A DNA stretch of 64,000 nt from Galerina marginata (Eukaryota; Basidiomycota; Agaricomycetes; Agaricales; Galerinaceae), in contig JAECYW010000004.1 in the NCBI GenBank assembly GCA_023014335.1, positions 3,348,001 through 3,412,000 of the forward strand, given 5' to 3'. This document shows positions 28,205 through 40,214 of this stretch, in pieces. Numbering within the stretch: position 1 is the stretch's first letter; the number at the start of each line of letters is the position of its first letter. The notes under the pieces are model-generated. The model ran no database searches and was not told the origin of the DNA. It saw only the letters and a list, made by a program, of their open reading frames with translations. The position numbers and the translations under genes are program-made.

Positions 28205-30839
28205 ATGCTTATCAGTGCTGGCGCACGTCAGCTCGTCAAACGCACACTATCCGTGGCTAGACTCAAATTGCTGGTGAGCCGATGAATATTTGAACGACGC
28301 CAGCTTCTGACACACTCTCAGTACGAAAGAATTACATTAACTCGATTCACCGCCTTGTATTTTGTCTGCACCATATTGGCATGTGTGGTCTTAAGCTCTC
28401 TGCATATTGTCAGCCTGGTGCATGACTCAGAAGCAGTTTTCAACCTTTCTTCTGTCGTTGAACAGTCTAACACGACCAATGGCCTAGTAATACTCAAAGG
28501 AAAGACGATTGAACTGTGCTCAAACCTTCCAAAAGAGCGTGGAACAGTGTGTATGGAAGTGATTACTTTCGAAGGGAGTTTCGATCAAGAGCTTGTTCAG
28601 CGCAATATTTTAACCTTGAAGGTTCGATATTCTATTGACTTCCACGCGTCGTCAACAATTCTGATACCAAAACGCAAATTTTGCAGGTTAGGAGTAAAGC
28701 ACAGGGCATATATGACGACGATCTCGACTTGTCGACACCTTCCCGCTCTTTCACCTCAACCAACGCTTCCACAATAACTGCTTCTGCTTCACCGCTCGGA
28801 TCTCAAAACGGCACACTCAGCTCATTTGTTTTCTCCGGTGGTGGTCCGGAAGAACTTACGAATGCCTGCGTCATTTCATTGACGTGGTTAAATGACGTGT
28901 ATGTACACCTTTCATTCGTCTCGCTGTGTACTCATCGCTGTTATTCTCAGTCTACACGATGCTCAACGTGAAGATGTCGTTATCTTTCTCTTTCAAGTGT
29001 GGTTGTTCATTCTTTCCGTTGTCGCCGTAAGTTTGGAAGTCCTTGCTGAATTCCTTACTGCGATTTTGATTCTGTGCTCAGATCTTGAATGAATCTATCC
29101 CACATCTTGGAACCACGCTCCTCGGCCATTTGTTGAGCACAGGATGGGCAGGCTATCGGGTCTACTCCACTCGTGGTCTGATGAACTTCTATCGAAACCA
29201 AATTACTCCTCAAGCGTGCAGCGATCACGATTTCATGGGAGACTGGTGGGAAAACCGAATTGGAGACGCGGTATGTTGTTAATTGCTGCCATAGACCTAA
29301 GGAGGCATTGAATCAGTCGCCATGGTCGTAGCTCCTGCTTGTTGCCCTGAACGGTGTTATACTTCTTGTCATGTTGTACCTTTCCTTCAAGCTTTTCAAG
29401 GTGCCCCGCTCAAATCATAGGGATTTTCCTCTTAACTAAATCAAACTTTCTTAGGTGTATGCCAGACAAACTTTCGAGCGCGTTGGGGCATCTCCAAGGG
29501 TATATCAAATTTACAAGGTGCAGTAGTCCACGTTTCTTCCACCCCACATCCGCTGATCGTTCCTGTTCCTTTCGCGATATTCTAGCTGGTCCTGATATTT
29601 TCTGTCCTCCTCCAATTGTCGGGATATATTACCCTCGCCTCGACTGCGATGTGGATTGATAAGGTCGTACATGGCAGCCTTGTCGATTTGGCTAAACACG
29701 CAAAGGTATATCTGGCCGCATTCGTCTTGACCTTGGTCCTCAAGTTGCCGTGGCTGGTTCTGGTAAGCTTTCTTCGCCTCGTATTCATTCAATTGGGTTT
29801 GACGCCCAAACGACGACGCGCTTCTTAGGGCTGGATTTTCGTTAGAAGGGAATGTCACATTAGGTTCACTGTTTTCTGTCTGATCTCTGCGTTCCTTCTT
29901 GCGATTTCTATCGCAATGTTCTACAGCGAGTGTGAGTCGACTTAGGGTGATCTGAGCATTACATTTTATGAACTTATTTCGCCCTCTGCAGTGTATCGAC
30001 ACATATTTTCATGCTGGGCTTTCTTCGCAACGATTACTGTCACTGCCTTTGTTTTATTGGTTGTAACTACGGTTTTGGGGATGGTATCTAGGTCGAACTT
30101 CGGACATGGCTTTGCACATTACAGTAAGCTCGCCACTTCTCATACCATGATTGATTAACATTGGTTTTCCAATCACAGTCAAAGTAAACCAGTCGTTGGA
30201 AGGCGTTAACTTTACACCAGTATATTTTCCCAGACAGCCTGAGGCTGATGTCGAGAAATCCATGTCCGGAGTGCTTGATGAGCAGTTGCCAGATCTTTCA
30301 CTGTTGGCTACGCCACATAACCTAAATTACCCAGTCCCATTGCACGCTGCCCACCAGAATGTGGCCAGGGCGCATTCAACTTACTCCGATCTCAATGCTG
30401 CCCCGATCGTCATTTTGGCTTCACCACTCACGTCAGAACTCGCACCTGCGCCAAAGATGCCTGGGTTCTTGAACACCCTCAAGAGGCTTTCAGCCTCCCC
30501 CGTAGACTTTACCATGCAAACCACGAGACCGGAGCAGGTTAGTGCCGGAATTTTGCCGCACCCTTAACTGGCCAACTAACCAGGATATAGCCCAAATTGC
30601 CGCTCAATACGTCTTCCATCGATTACGAAAGAGGTCGGATTTCTGACCATGGAGCCGAAGGCAGTCTTGAATTCTCGAGGACGCCGTTGTTGCCACAACC
30701 ATCCACATTGCATGCTTCTGTATCGAGTGAAGCTCCTGCGGTGACCGAGAAGGAAGACGTCAAGCCCTATTCCGCGAAAAGGAACCCCAGAATGATGGGT
30801 CTGCCATCCAACCCCCGTTCTCGACTGACGAGGTTTTAA
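28205..30839 (+). CDS. Multi-pass membrane protein with glycosylated loop (gene D)
   Basis: The twelve-exon model is 28205-28273, 28322-28621, 28687-28898, 28951-29026, 29082-29270, 29332-29400, 29455-29517, 29586-29762, 29829-29931, 29992-30123, 30179-30537 and 30591-30839, giving 665 aa with all phases consistent. A first TM helix (ALYFVCTILACVVLSSLHIV) precedes a loop of about 170 residues with several N-glycosylation sequons (NLSS, SNTTN, NASTI, NGTL). About seven further hydrophobic segments follow (VWLFILSVVAILNES, VALNGVILLVMLYLSF, LVLIFSVLLQLSGYITLAS, YLAAFVLTLVLKLPWLVLG, and others), then a cytosolic tail of about 200 residues rich in Ser/Pro. It is not homologous in sequence to genes A-C. 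The family is uncharacterised to me. An alternative final acceptor at 30584 would give a shorter tail. Confidence 0.7.
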
Positions 30840-31309
30840 AGTAGTATCTGGCAGACGCGTCGAACTGAAATGGAGTAGTGTGCTTCTCATTTATTAATCG
30901 TTGACTTTCTTTGTGATTATAGTCGTAACCTTATATGATAAATCAGTTGAGCAGTAAGTAATACAGCGCTAGACGCCTGAGCCATATACAAGGTCCAAAG
31001 AGTCAGGGACTGGCGCCGATGCGCCATGAGGACGCGGTTCGCGGGCTATGAGCACGTACTTACCGCCCGCGGCTGTCCCGGCCCGGAATAACTTTGGCTG
31101 TGCTTGGAACCAGTGCGGCACCGAAGGTGACCGAGCTTTCATCTTGCCTAGTGCCATGATCATGACAAGTACAGTACAAGCGGTACTTAATGTGTCCTCC
31201 AAATCTGACTCGAAATCCCTAGGATTGATAAATACGCTCTACATGAACTGGGGTTAGGCAGCTTGCGCTCACATCCTCCAGTGCTCCAAAACGACCCAAC
31301 ACTCTCACC
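30840..31309. other. Intergenic, no gene seen
   Basis: Short frames here on both strands overlap each other and show no domain. Confidence 0.4.
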
Positions 31310-32998
31310 ATGGAAAGGAGGAGGAGCACCGTGTATTCCAATTACGGGAATGCCGTGCAAGATATCCCATACGATGTTTGGCGGCACATTACGAGCTTTC
31401 TACCATCGGAAGAAGTCAAGAAACTCTACAGAGTCAATAGCATGTTGCTCAGCATCTCCCTGGATGAGCGATACAAATCCGCCGTTATTGGCTCTCTCTT
31501 CCAAATAGACACAGAAAGGAGCCTGAATAGGTTGATGTGAGCTCTACAATTCAAGTTTGCGAGACTGAAATCTGACCATATGCCTTTTCTATCCTACAGA
31601 GACGCTGACATATCGTCTCGCGTCCGCACATTCACATTTAAACCTGGTCATCTCTGCAAACTTCTAAGGGAAACAGAGACTCATAAGCAATCTGAGAAAA
31701 CCTCAGACAATACGGTCTCTGAGCTGCTCAAAGCTTTCGGGACCATGACTCTCAAACCCAGGAAATCATTCATAGTGCCTAGTAGTAGGTCTCAGATGGT
31801 CGCCTACGCCATGCCTACTCATCTGGCCCTGCGAAATGTCCTGAAGATCATGAGGCAGATGACCTCGCTGACATCCCTACGAGTAGAGATTCGCGGGGAG
31901 GAGCACTGGTATTTCAAAGAAATATCTGCCGACTTCTTCGCTCCTGGATGGGCAGCTTTCGGCGTTAATCTGAGAACTCTTGAGCTCAGGATTCCTCTGG
32001 AGGATATGGCCAAAGTTTTGCCGCCTGTCGGGACTGCCACGCTGACTTCCTTGGAAACTCTATATGTGCAAATTATCCGCGCGTCTCTGACTACGAGCGA
32101 GGGTGCTATCATCATGAAGCAGCTGTTGCCCTTTGTCAACCACCATCGTCGTACTCTGAAATCGTTGACTCTCGATGTGGCGGAGCAAACTAACCTTTCT
32201 CCATTTTTACTGGGTCTGCACCATGTCCCTTCCCTTGCGTCCTTCAAGCTGAAGCAGCCGTTTGTCAACGAAGACGAAACAGATTTTACTGGACTAAAAC
32301 ATTTCTTCCAGATGCACCGCTCGCATCTTACTCACTTTGATATCGACATGATTTCAACATTTACACACTATCCGACACCATATGCCTTCTTCGCGCAGGA
32401 TTGTTTTTCGGTAGCACTGCCCAAGCTTCGCGGTCTATCTATCCACCTCCACTACTTCCCGCCCGCATACTCGGAAGGAATGCTTCCCTACATTCACCAG
32501 TTCAAGTCAACTTTGGTATCCCTCGAAGTCCATGAACACAGGTGGATTTTGGGACGCCTGCAAACATTAGTAGAGGGCTTTTCATCCACGTCCACGCTAA
32601 GAGAGTTGAAGATCTGCCTGACTGATTTCAGCCCAGATGTTCTCTTGCTTCTTGCGACTAACCTGCCCAACCTTGACACGTTGAATATCGATTTCGAAAC
32701 CCTCGGCCCAGAAGGATTTCCCCACGCTTGGCGCAGAGATACACCCTTGGTAAGAGTCGTCAATTCGTTCTTGTTATAACGATGAAACAAATGTCTACTT
32801 TCTCTTTAGTTTGTCGACGCCATGGGTCAAGTTAAGCTTCCCACATGGCATCTGCGCGTCCTGGACCTCAATAAACCGTTACATCATTCCACGCCAGCCC
32901 GTATGTATTGTAAATTCGCCCTCGTAAAAGCATTGCCCAGTGTAGAATATTTTTGTGGATTCGGAAGAGAGGAATATCTGTGGACAGAAGCCTCGTAG
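31310..32998 (+). CDS. F-box protein
   Basis: Three exons (31310-31536, 31600-32749, 32810-32998) encode 521 aa. An F-box-like start (DIPYDVWRHITSFLPSEEVK, then YRVNSMLLSISLDERYK) lies at residues 17-60. A leucine-rich body follows (LTSLRVEIRG, LRTLELRIPLE, LETLYVQIIR, LKSLTLDVAE, LDTLNIDFET). It is a presumed SCF substrate adaptor. Its organisation (F-box in exon 1, large second exon, short last exon) resembles the F-box pair at 59-64 kb, and the F-box wording is close (PEIWLNIARFLPDGE there), so they are probably distant paralogues. Confidence 0.75.
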
Positions 32999-33145
32999 CC
33001 CGTTGTACATATGTACCGCATTGCATCGAATATGACCTTAAGTTAAACAATCAAACGAGAAGGATGATCACCGTCAATTGCGCGAATAATCAGTCAAAAT
33101 AGGACAGTATAGTGGACACATAAAATCATGGTACACTACGGAACT

Positions 33146-34384
33146 TCAAAGCTTTGATTTACGATGCTGAACATCGAGTCGCCGCCACTGCCACCAAACA
33201 ATATTAACTCAACCCAACTCACAATTCAAAGCAGTAGACTCACCCATGGGAACCAGGGCGACGAATCCTTCGACAAGGTGCCCGTAAACTTTGGCAGCCT
33301 TCGCTCCTTAAATGATAGCGCGCCTTCAGCGCCATCTGCGGAGCTCGCAAGAAGCTTCATAGCCCTAGAATCAAGAAGATGGTTTTCCTCAATCGAATCG
33401 CCTGGGTGCAGCAGGAGGCCCTTCGTATACGCTATGGAGAGCTGAGAGGTGTTGGCCGCGAGTTCGTCGGCGAAGGCTTTTGCTGCTGGATACACAGCTT
33501 CGCGTGTTGGAAGGATTTGGTGGTAAAGATCCCGTATGTATGGGGATTCTGGCGATACGGTGGCTCCGGTTAGCAGGAGGGAGTTTGCTCTTGAGTGCCC
33601 TATGAGTCGAGGGAGGAGATATGTCGATGTAGCTTTCGTGTTTTATGAGTACCTCAGTTAGGCTTCGTATGAAATAATATCATACCTTCTGGAACAATTC
33701 CGCGGCGAACGAAGGGGAAAGTCAACTTGGCACCTGCCCACGCGAAGCGAAAGTCAAAAGGAAGGTGGAACGCCGTCATTCCTACTCCAGCCTGTTCGAG
33801 ACCCAGGATTGTAAGTGAAGTGAAGCACGGGGTAGAGGTAATGTATAACCAACCGCATGTCCATTGACAGCTGCTATTGTGATCTTTCGACAACTCATAA
33901 TTGCCATTGAGATTCTTCCTCCACCATCGCGGTGAGCTTTGAGGGTTTAGTTCAGTTTCCTAGTGATTAAGGTAATAATGGCAACTTACCGTGTTCGCCT
34001 TCCCGTTCTGCTTCTTCTTTCCAGAGCACATTCCAGCCACCAGATATATCAGCCTGTCAAGAAATTTGAGCAAGGTGTTCGAAGAGATTCCAGTGAAGGA
34101 CATACGCCAGAGCAGTAAGCAGGAGCAGTATGCTCTGCGGTCACAATAACGGCGCGTACGCGATCATCTCTATCACAAAGCTCAAATACGTCGATGACCT
34201 CTTTAACGATGGCATCAGTGTAGGTATTCCTGCTACGGAGGGGTTAAAACAGAGCTCAAAATAGGTTCGATTAGAACACTCACTACTTTCCCCGGTTTAA
34301 AAGTATCGTGAGGACCGATCCGTCAAGCGTAACGATGATGTCTTTGTAGCCTCGAGAGCCGTAGTCCGGGAGGTTGGACGTCAT
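33146..34384 (-). CDS. Enoyl-CoA hydratase/isomerase (crotonase) with C-terminal SKL
   Basis: Minus-strand exons are 34384-34287, 34232-34106, 34053-33990, 33936-33854, 33791-33686, 33632-33244 and 33187-33146, giving 302 aa. The crotonase core is clear: VTLDGSVLTILLNRGNRNTY, AYCSGADISGGW (first oxyanion loop), IAAVNGHAAGVGMT (second), FRFAWAGAKLTFPFVRRGI and LLPRLIGHSRANSLLLTG. The last residues are SKL, a peroxisomal targeting signal type 1, so it probably acts in peroxisomal acyl-CoA metabolism. The exact reaction cannot be told. An upstream exon (34515-34494) joined to 34455 would extend the N-terminus by 31 aa. I prefer the internal Met because it sits just before the fold starts. The donor at 33853 (gttggt) was chosen to keep HAAGVGMT intact. 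Confidence 0.83.
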
Positions 34385-34834
34385 GATAGCTTGAAGATCT
34401 TGTCGTACGAGGTGGTGGTTTGAAGCAAAGTCCTGTGTCTCAGACAGGTATTGTTCTGGCGAGGTCAATGTGTTTAGCGGTTATTGCCAGTACCCGGAAA
34501 ATTGTGTGGCTCCATCGGGTTTCCGCAGAGGTTTCGCTGAGCGCATGACCCTTTGAGCGTCGGCAGTGTGCTCGATGGAGGTGGTGGTCGAGAGCAAAAA
34601 TGGCAGGTCTGGACAGGGTCACTGGCGGAAGCAATCATCGCACGGGTGACGTGGTGACGACGCCGAAAACATTGCCGTAAGCTATTTGCAGTGCACATTG
34701 AGCTTATCATTCCCTCCGAACAACGAATGCCACGGTGATCTACTGCACTCTAATCGACAAGTCTTGCTATCGATATCGATTCTTGCTCATGCTATTTTTT
34801 CTGCTGCCTCTGAACTGAAATTGAACATCTCTGA

Positions 34835-37800
34835 ATGGCGGATCTGAAATCGCGAATTGGGCGGAAAGTGGGAGAGTCGCCGCACAAAACATGGATAAGG
34901 CCTGGTTTTGTGCCCTCACCGAAAAAGATCGGGGTGTGGCAGCAGCACCACCATCGTGACACTTCGGGATTCGGTAGCGACTCGTCCAGTCACGACGACG
35001 AGCTCTTTCAAGGCTCATCGCCTGTTTCACCTCCCTGCAGCCCGCCGTCTCTATTATTCCGTCTGGGGATCCCAGATCAGCCTATGGATGATATATCGGA
35101 GCCTGTTGAACCCGAACGCCCACCCAGATCGTTGATAGAGCGGGTTGGAGCAGCGAGGGAGCAGCAGGAAAATTCATTTCCCAGCCCCACACTAAAATCA
35201 GCCTGGAGTCGTACAAGTGGGGATAGAATGAGCTCAGACTCCCATAAAGACCACAGGCCCATTGAAACGAGCCAGCCGCCGCCCAAGCATACCGTGAAAT
35301 CAGAGCCCATCGAGGCCCATTTGCCCAAACTTCTGGTATGTCGTCTCTCTCATTTTTGTAATCCTAAATCGATATTGTTACCGCCCTTTAGGATTCGAAT
35401 AATCAAGCCGTATTTGAAAGTGATGCTGTTGCCAACGAACATAACAGACGTTTGTCGTCTCAAGACAATGAAGCTGTCAATGGTCACGAAATAAACAGGC
35501 CACATCCCCAGAATTCGAATGGTTTCGTGGATGGGCCGTCGACTGCTGGAGAAAATGGCGTCGTTAACAGCATCCCAAATTCTCCCAACTCCCATCACCC
35601 CTCAAGCCACTTGGGCGATTCCACATCTCACGCGACCCGTAACAACCAGTCCGACAACAGTTTACCCTTGGAAATAACCAGTTCTCGACGCTCAGATCCC
35701 GAAGACGGCGAGGTTGGAGCTCAGTTTTCTAGAGACCAAGTACGCGTCGTTCTTTTGCCTCTTATGCTGCGAAATGCGGAGAACCGCAAAAACGAAACTG
35801 AGTCTAAGGCCACCTCTTCACAGTCCACTCTCGATCCGAATGTCGTCACGGATGAGGCCTGCTCTACAGTTGTTGGAACTATGAACGAAGTGCGCAAGGA
35901 ACTCGTGCATAAGAGGGAACTCATACACTATTCGCGGTCTGTGTGGCCATCCCCCGAAGAACACCAAGAGAATTCTTTTCCTGGTCCTCCTTTTGATATT
36001 TCTTCCTTGGCTGGTCCATCGAGACGACGCTCAGCAGGACATGCAGCAGATATGGACGCATATAGCGACTCGTCATGGAACGTTCCTACCCCTCGAAGGC
36101 ACATAGATTCTCCACCACCGTCTACTTCACCCAACATTTTTGAGCCAGCTCACCTTCACAAACTGTACGGCCCGCCTTTGCGATATACTTTGAGTCCCGA
36201 ACATCCCGGTTTTCAGCCGTTACATACTCGAAAGCAGTCCACCTCGCAAACCGCCCATGACACTGCATATGAAAAGCGTCGTTCTCCTTCACCTGGGCAT
36301 TCCCGCAAAAGCTCCTTCTCTCGGGGTCACCCAGATAATCGTCGTTCTACTTATGAACGTGAAGATCAACCTCTGCCTAAATCAGATAATGGTTGGGCCA
36401 ATAGGCGACCTATAGAGGAACGTGAAAACCGTCCTCCAGATCCAGATCGTTATGCTCGAAACTCGCACCTCCCCTCGGGCTCTACGTCAGCTACAAGACA
36501 GGAGTTTTTTCGTGAATCGGATCATGGCTGGTCCGACAGGCGTCCTGGACGTGAAATGCGTTCTCCAGAGCCAGAACATGATGTTTCTCGAAAACCACGC
36601 TATCGCTCGAGATCGCCCCCTTCGCCCACGTTCTTCCCTGACCGTAAAATGCAGCGCAGCCCGATGGCGAGATCGCGGTCCCCTGGCGCCGGAGCGTTCT
36701 CGAGCAACCGAGGTGGGCCTGTACATCGAGATCCAGGACACTCTCGGCGTTCATCCATCAGTTCCTACTCTCACAAAGGAAGAGCCACTTCTCCAAATCA
36801 AGAAAATGTGCACGATAAGGAATTTAACGAACGATTGGCGTCACCTTTGAGGCGACCGTCCTACGGTTCCTATGGGCCCAAGGGAAGGGCTGATACCTCG
36901 AGGAGAGAGTATTACTTGCACGATAAAGAAAGTGACAGACGATCAATATCACCTAGGCGAAGTTACGGTTTTAGAGGGAGGAGCAATACCACAGGGTGGG
37001 ACGACTTGCCCATTAAAGATATCCGACGATCAGCATCACCTCCCAGGCGAGGTCAGCACAAGCGACAAGACACGGATAGACGAAGGTCTCGCACCCCCCC
37101 TCGATATCTACGCCCTAATTCGCCTCCGAGACGGCGGCCCCCCCACAGGTTACCAGGAAGGAGATCTCGCTCGCCTGACAGGCGACCTCGCTCCAGCGAA
37201 AGAATGCTCACTCCGGATGAATCCCTCTCTCGATCCTCCATGTCGATGTCACTCAGTACCGAATCTCCGCGACCATTCAAGTTGAACCTTTCAAAACAAA
37301 ATGCCATTCATGATGAACCTTCAAAAGCAACCCAAAATCACCTAACTGCCTCATACGAAAGAAGAGACACAGAACATAGCTCCGTCGAATCACAAAATGC
37401 AGTCTTGGCATGCCATAGAGTCCCTGGACTATGGTTTATCAAGCTGGCCTCAAATGCACTGGATATCTTGAACTGCACATTCAACATTGATCATGAAACA
37501 GCACAGAAATGGAATATTCCTCAAATCAAGTGGGTTTTCTCTGCCCTCTGTTCTAAGCACTGAGTATTAAAGACATCTCAGTGGTGAACGAGATGATACT
37601 ACTGAAAATGTTTCTTTACAGATGCCTCGAAAACTTTTATCACTGCAACTTTGTGCTTGTTCAAAACAACATGTTGATGAAATTTACGGAAGTCGAGGCT
37701 CGGACGTGACTCCCGAGGCTTTGGCAAAGGCAATGTTTGCACTCAAACCAAGTTGGCCACCCCAAGGGCATCTCATCATTGTTGTGAACCCTGAAAGCAA

Positions 37801-38146
37801 GAGGACAAGAACCTGGCTACCTCAAGATTTTGTAAGTTCATGAAGTCCATCCATTTCATATCAGCAATTTGAATGTAACATCCGACATGTCAAGGGACCA
37901 ACCTGCCTGCCCAGCATCGAAAACCATGTCCATGAAGGGCAGAATGTGATTCAGTTCATCCAGCTGGCAGGAATGGCTGAGATCATGTTTTCACTTTTTG
38001 CGAGAGAGACTCAAGAGAGGGTGGATGATCCTCCAAATACTTATGATCCTGAGTTTTTGCCTTTAGCAGAAGCTGGGGAGGTTGTAAACATGATTGGGAT
38101 GACACCTGGCACTGTAACTGTATCACAAATAGATTCATCAAGTTAG
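34835..38146 (+). CDS. Arginine/serine-rich protein with conserved C-terminal module
   Basis: Four exons (34835-35335, 35392-37533, 37622-37831, 37895-38146) encode 1034 aa. Residues 1-700 are disordered: short Pro/Ser motifs (PPSLLFRLGIP, PPRSLIERVG) and then a long RS-like domain (RYRSRSPPSPT, RSRSPGAG, RRSRTPPRYL), as in splicing-associated proteins. The last 230 or so residues look folded: VPGLWFIKLASNALDIL, ALKPSWPPQGHLIIVVNP, then GQNVIQFIQLAGMAEIMFSL. The phrase RLGIPDQPMDD recalls similar basidiomycete proteins with this two-part plan. A nuclear RNA-linked role is a guess. The donor at 37534 (gttttc) is the only one keeping the frame. The gene faces the crotonase across a divergent promoter of about 0.45 kb. 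Confidence 0.72.
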
Positions 38147-38272
38147 CTGTATTATCTTGGACAATAGGTGTACATACTGTTATTCTAAGCAGCTTGTATT
38201 GTATTTCTAGTGTTGTCATTAGTACATTTGTGGTCGTAATGGCATGTCAAACCTCAGGATTATCAGACAAGG

Positions 38273-39066
38273 TCAAGATGACGATGGCTCTGCGACGAGG
38301 AATCCGACAAGGCAGGCATCGAGCATAAAGTCGACGTTGACCCAGGCATGTGTCGTTGCTGCAGGAGAGATTAGTCAGATACGAGCATACCATTGAGAAT
38401 CGAAGGACGGACCAAAAAGTTTCGTTCCATCTCGCCCTGCAACACGCATCAATTCCTTCTCGCCTCCGGGGTGAAATGGAAGATAGGACGTTATGTTATA
38501 GACCTTTCCATTAAACGCGGACCAAGCATCGTCTCGCTTATTATGCTGTTTTAAAATAGACGGAGGTATACGCATTAGGGTATCAACTCCCTAATTGACA
38601 GTCATTTTCAGAATTCCTGGACGATAGCGAAGAGAAGGCTTACACGAAGGTCTGCTCCAGAAGATTTAAGAGCGGCCCAGTCTAGAGGACTATGTCCTGG
38701 GGAGAGAGCGACCTTCCCTGATTTCTTCGAGGGTTTAGGTGGCGGTTTTGTCGTGGTCAAAGGGACAGCCAGTGAGTTCGAAGGTGGGACACCAGGCTGC
38801 CGCACGGCGAGTGAAGGCAGAGGTGGAGGCGGCATGAGCTCGGAGTCGCTCAAAATCCTGGGGAGCCTCGACGACTGCACTCGCTGCGCACTGTTCAAGC
38901 TCGGAAATGCCGGCGGTGAGTCGTCATCAAGTTCCGTTTCCGTTTCCTCGCCATCTTCCTCGTCGGATGCCGGTGGTGATATTCTATTTAAAGTGGGAAC
39001 AGAGTGTGCGGCGGGTTCGACAGCTGAAGTGCCGCTGTAGAGCCAGCTACGCAGATACGAGGTCAT
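38273..39066 (-). CDS. Cytochrome b5 heme-binding domain protein
   Basis: Three exons on the minus strand (39066-38644, 38590-38413, 38358-38273) encode 228 aa. The N-terminal 130 residues are acidic and Pro/Ser-rich. The C-terminal half is a cytochrome-b5 domain: HNKRDDAWSAFNGKVYNIT, LPFHPGGEKELM (first axial His) and ATTHAWVNVDFML (second axial His region). The family includes soluble b5 reductase-associated proteins. No FAD/NAD domain or membrane anchor is present. It is convergent with the RS-rich gene, 126 bp apart. Confidence 0.88.
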
Positions 39067-39318
39067 GGTGGTACGAGATAAAGGAGAAAGTTGGACGACT
39101 CTGAGTCACATCGATTACGAAGAATCTCGAAGAATGCAGATATGTGGGCTCATCACGCGGAAGTAAAATAACCTCGCCCCCGGCTGATCGCCGATTGTCT
39201 TCCGACCACAATAAAATCTTTAATCTTCATGTTTCGGTCAATTTCAGAATAAAGGAGGTTTCGCTGTGTGGTATATATCCTATCTACTTTTAATCATGCA
39301 AATTTAATCCAGGGTCCG

Positions 39319-40214
39319 TTATTTCTCGCCAGGCGCAGGTTGGATTGGATGTAATTTTCTTCTGGAAGGACCAGAACGAACGGCTTCCACATCTCTTCGA
39401 CTTCTCGTATTTCGCCGTGAGCTCTGTTTCGGTGGCGGTCCGAGGAAATAAGGGCTGAGTGCAACCACGAGCAACAGGAGGGTCGCGACGAGAGACATCC
39501 AAGGCTTGACCCAGAGTAAATTTAAAATAAGCGACTACGCCCCAATAATTAAAAGGGCAGTGCAGCTTACCAAATTGCCATAGCTCGCTGTAAACCCCAG
39601 TTTCTCGAATCTGGACTTGGCAGCACCCCAAATGCCGATCATGAACAAGAATGAAAAAGCAGAGAAGGCGAACGAGATCCAGGCAAAGATATCAAATATC
39701 GTATCGCCTCTGGCTGTACGAGCACAGACAACAGGTACCATAGAGGCCATGGTGAAGAAAACGAACACAACAGCTGTCAATATCAATAAGCTTAACGCAT
39801 TCGATAAGTCGAATATATCAACTGACTGATGGGGTAGAAAATGAGGGCTTTTGTGAGCGGGATGGGTACCTCTGGGTCCCATGTATATCCTAACCTGCGA
39901 TGCGATCATGGATAAGAAACGATGAGCGCGAGAAAGAACTTGCATTCATAATATACGCACCGTAAAGGTGAACAGAGACCGCCCTCGTCTAAACACCATC
40001 CCCACATCCCGAAAGTCACGCCATTTGCCTGGCTCGAGTGCATGAAGTAGAAAGTTGAGACGAGAGGTACAGAGAACGTCGTTAGCATGCTATTCCAACC
40101 CAATCGATCAGTACACCTATGTTAGTGTAGATGCAGGAAGGTTGCTTACAGGAGAATGAAAGCAGTAAACGATGCCAAGAAAACATAGAAAGCAGGATTA
40201 GCGTAGATTATCAT
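39319..40214 (-). CDS. PalI/Rim9 (SUR7 family) four-helix membrane protein
   Basis: Exons on the minus strand are 40214-40150, 40089-39961, 39894-39827, 39773-39571 and 39504-39319, giving 216 aa. There are four hydrophobic helices: FYVFLASFTAFILLMLTTF, VVFVFFTMASMVPVVC, FAWISFAFSAFSFLFMIGIW and MSLVATLLLVVALSPYFLG. The first extracellular loop carries the family motif with paired cysteines (WGWCLDEGGLCSPLRLGY). Fungal PalI/Rim9 proteins help sense ambient alkaline pH, and SUR7 relatives sit in eisosomes; this sequence does not separate the two. The C-tail is basic (KQSSRRNTRSRRD). All intron phases agree. Confidence 0.82.

Noticed and set aside
30584..30660. Short last exon of gene D (acceptor at 30584)
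   Set aside because: The acceptor at 30591 keeps phase and opens an 82-codon Ser/Pro-rich tail, so it is preferred; the short form remains possible.
28205..30839. Gene D as a fourth member of the A-C 7TM family
   Set aside because: Exon pattern, number of helices and signature motifs all differ.
34474..34710. Minus-strand 78-codon frame as a first exon of the crotonase
   Set aside because: Its sequence looks non-coding and adds nothing to the crotonase fold; only its last 22 nt could serve as an optional upstream exon.
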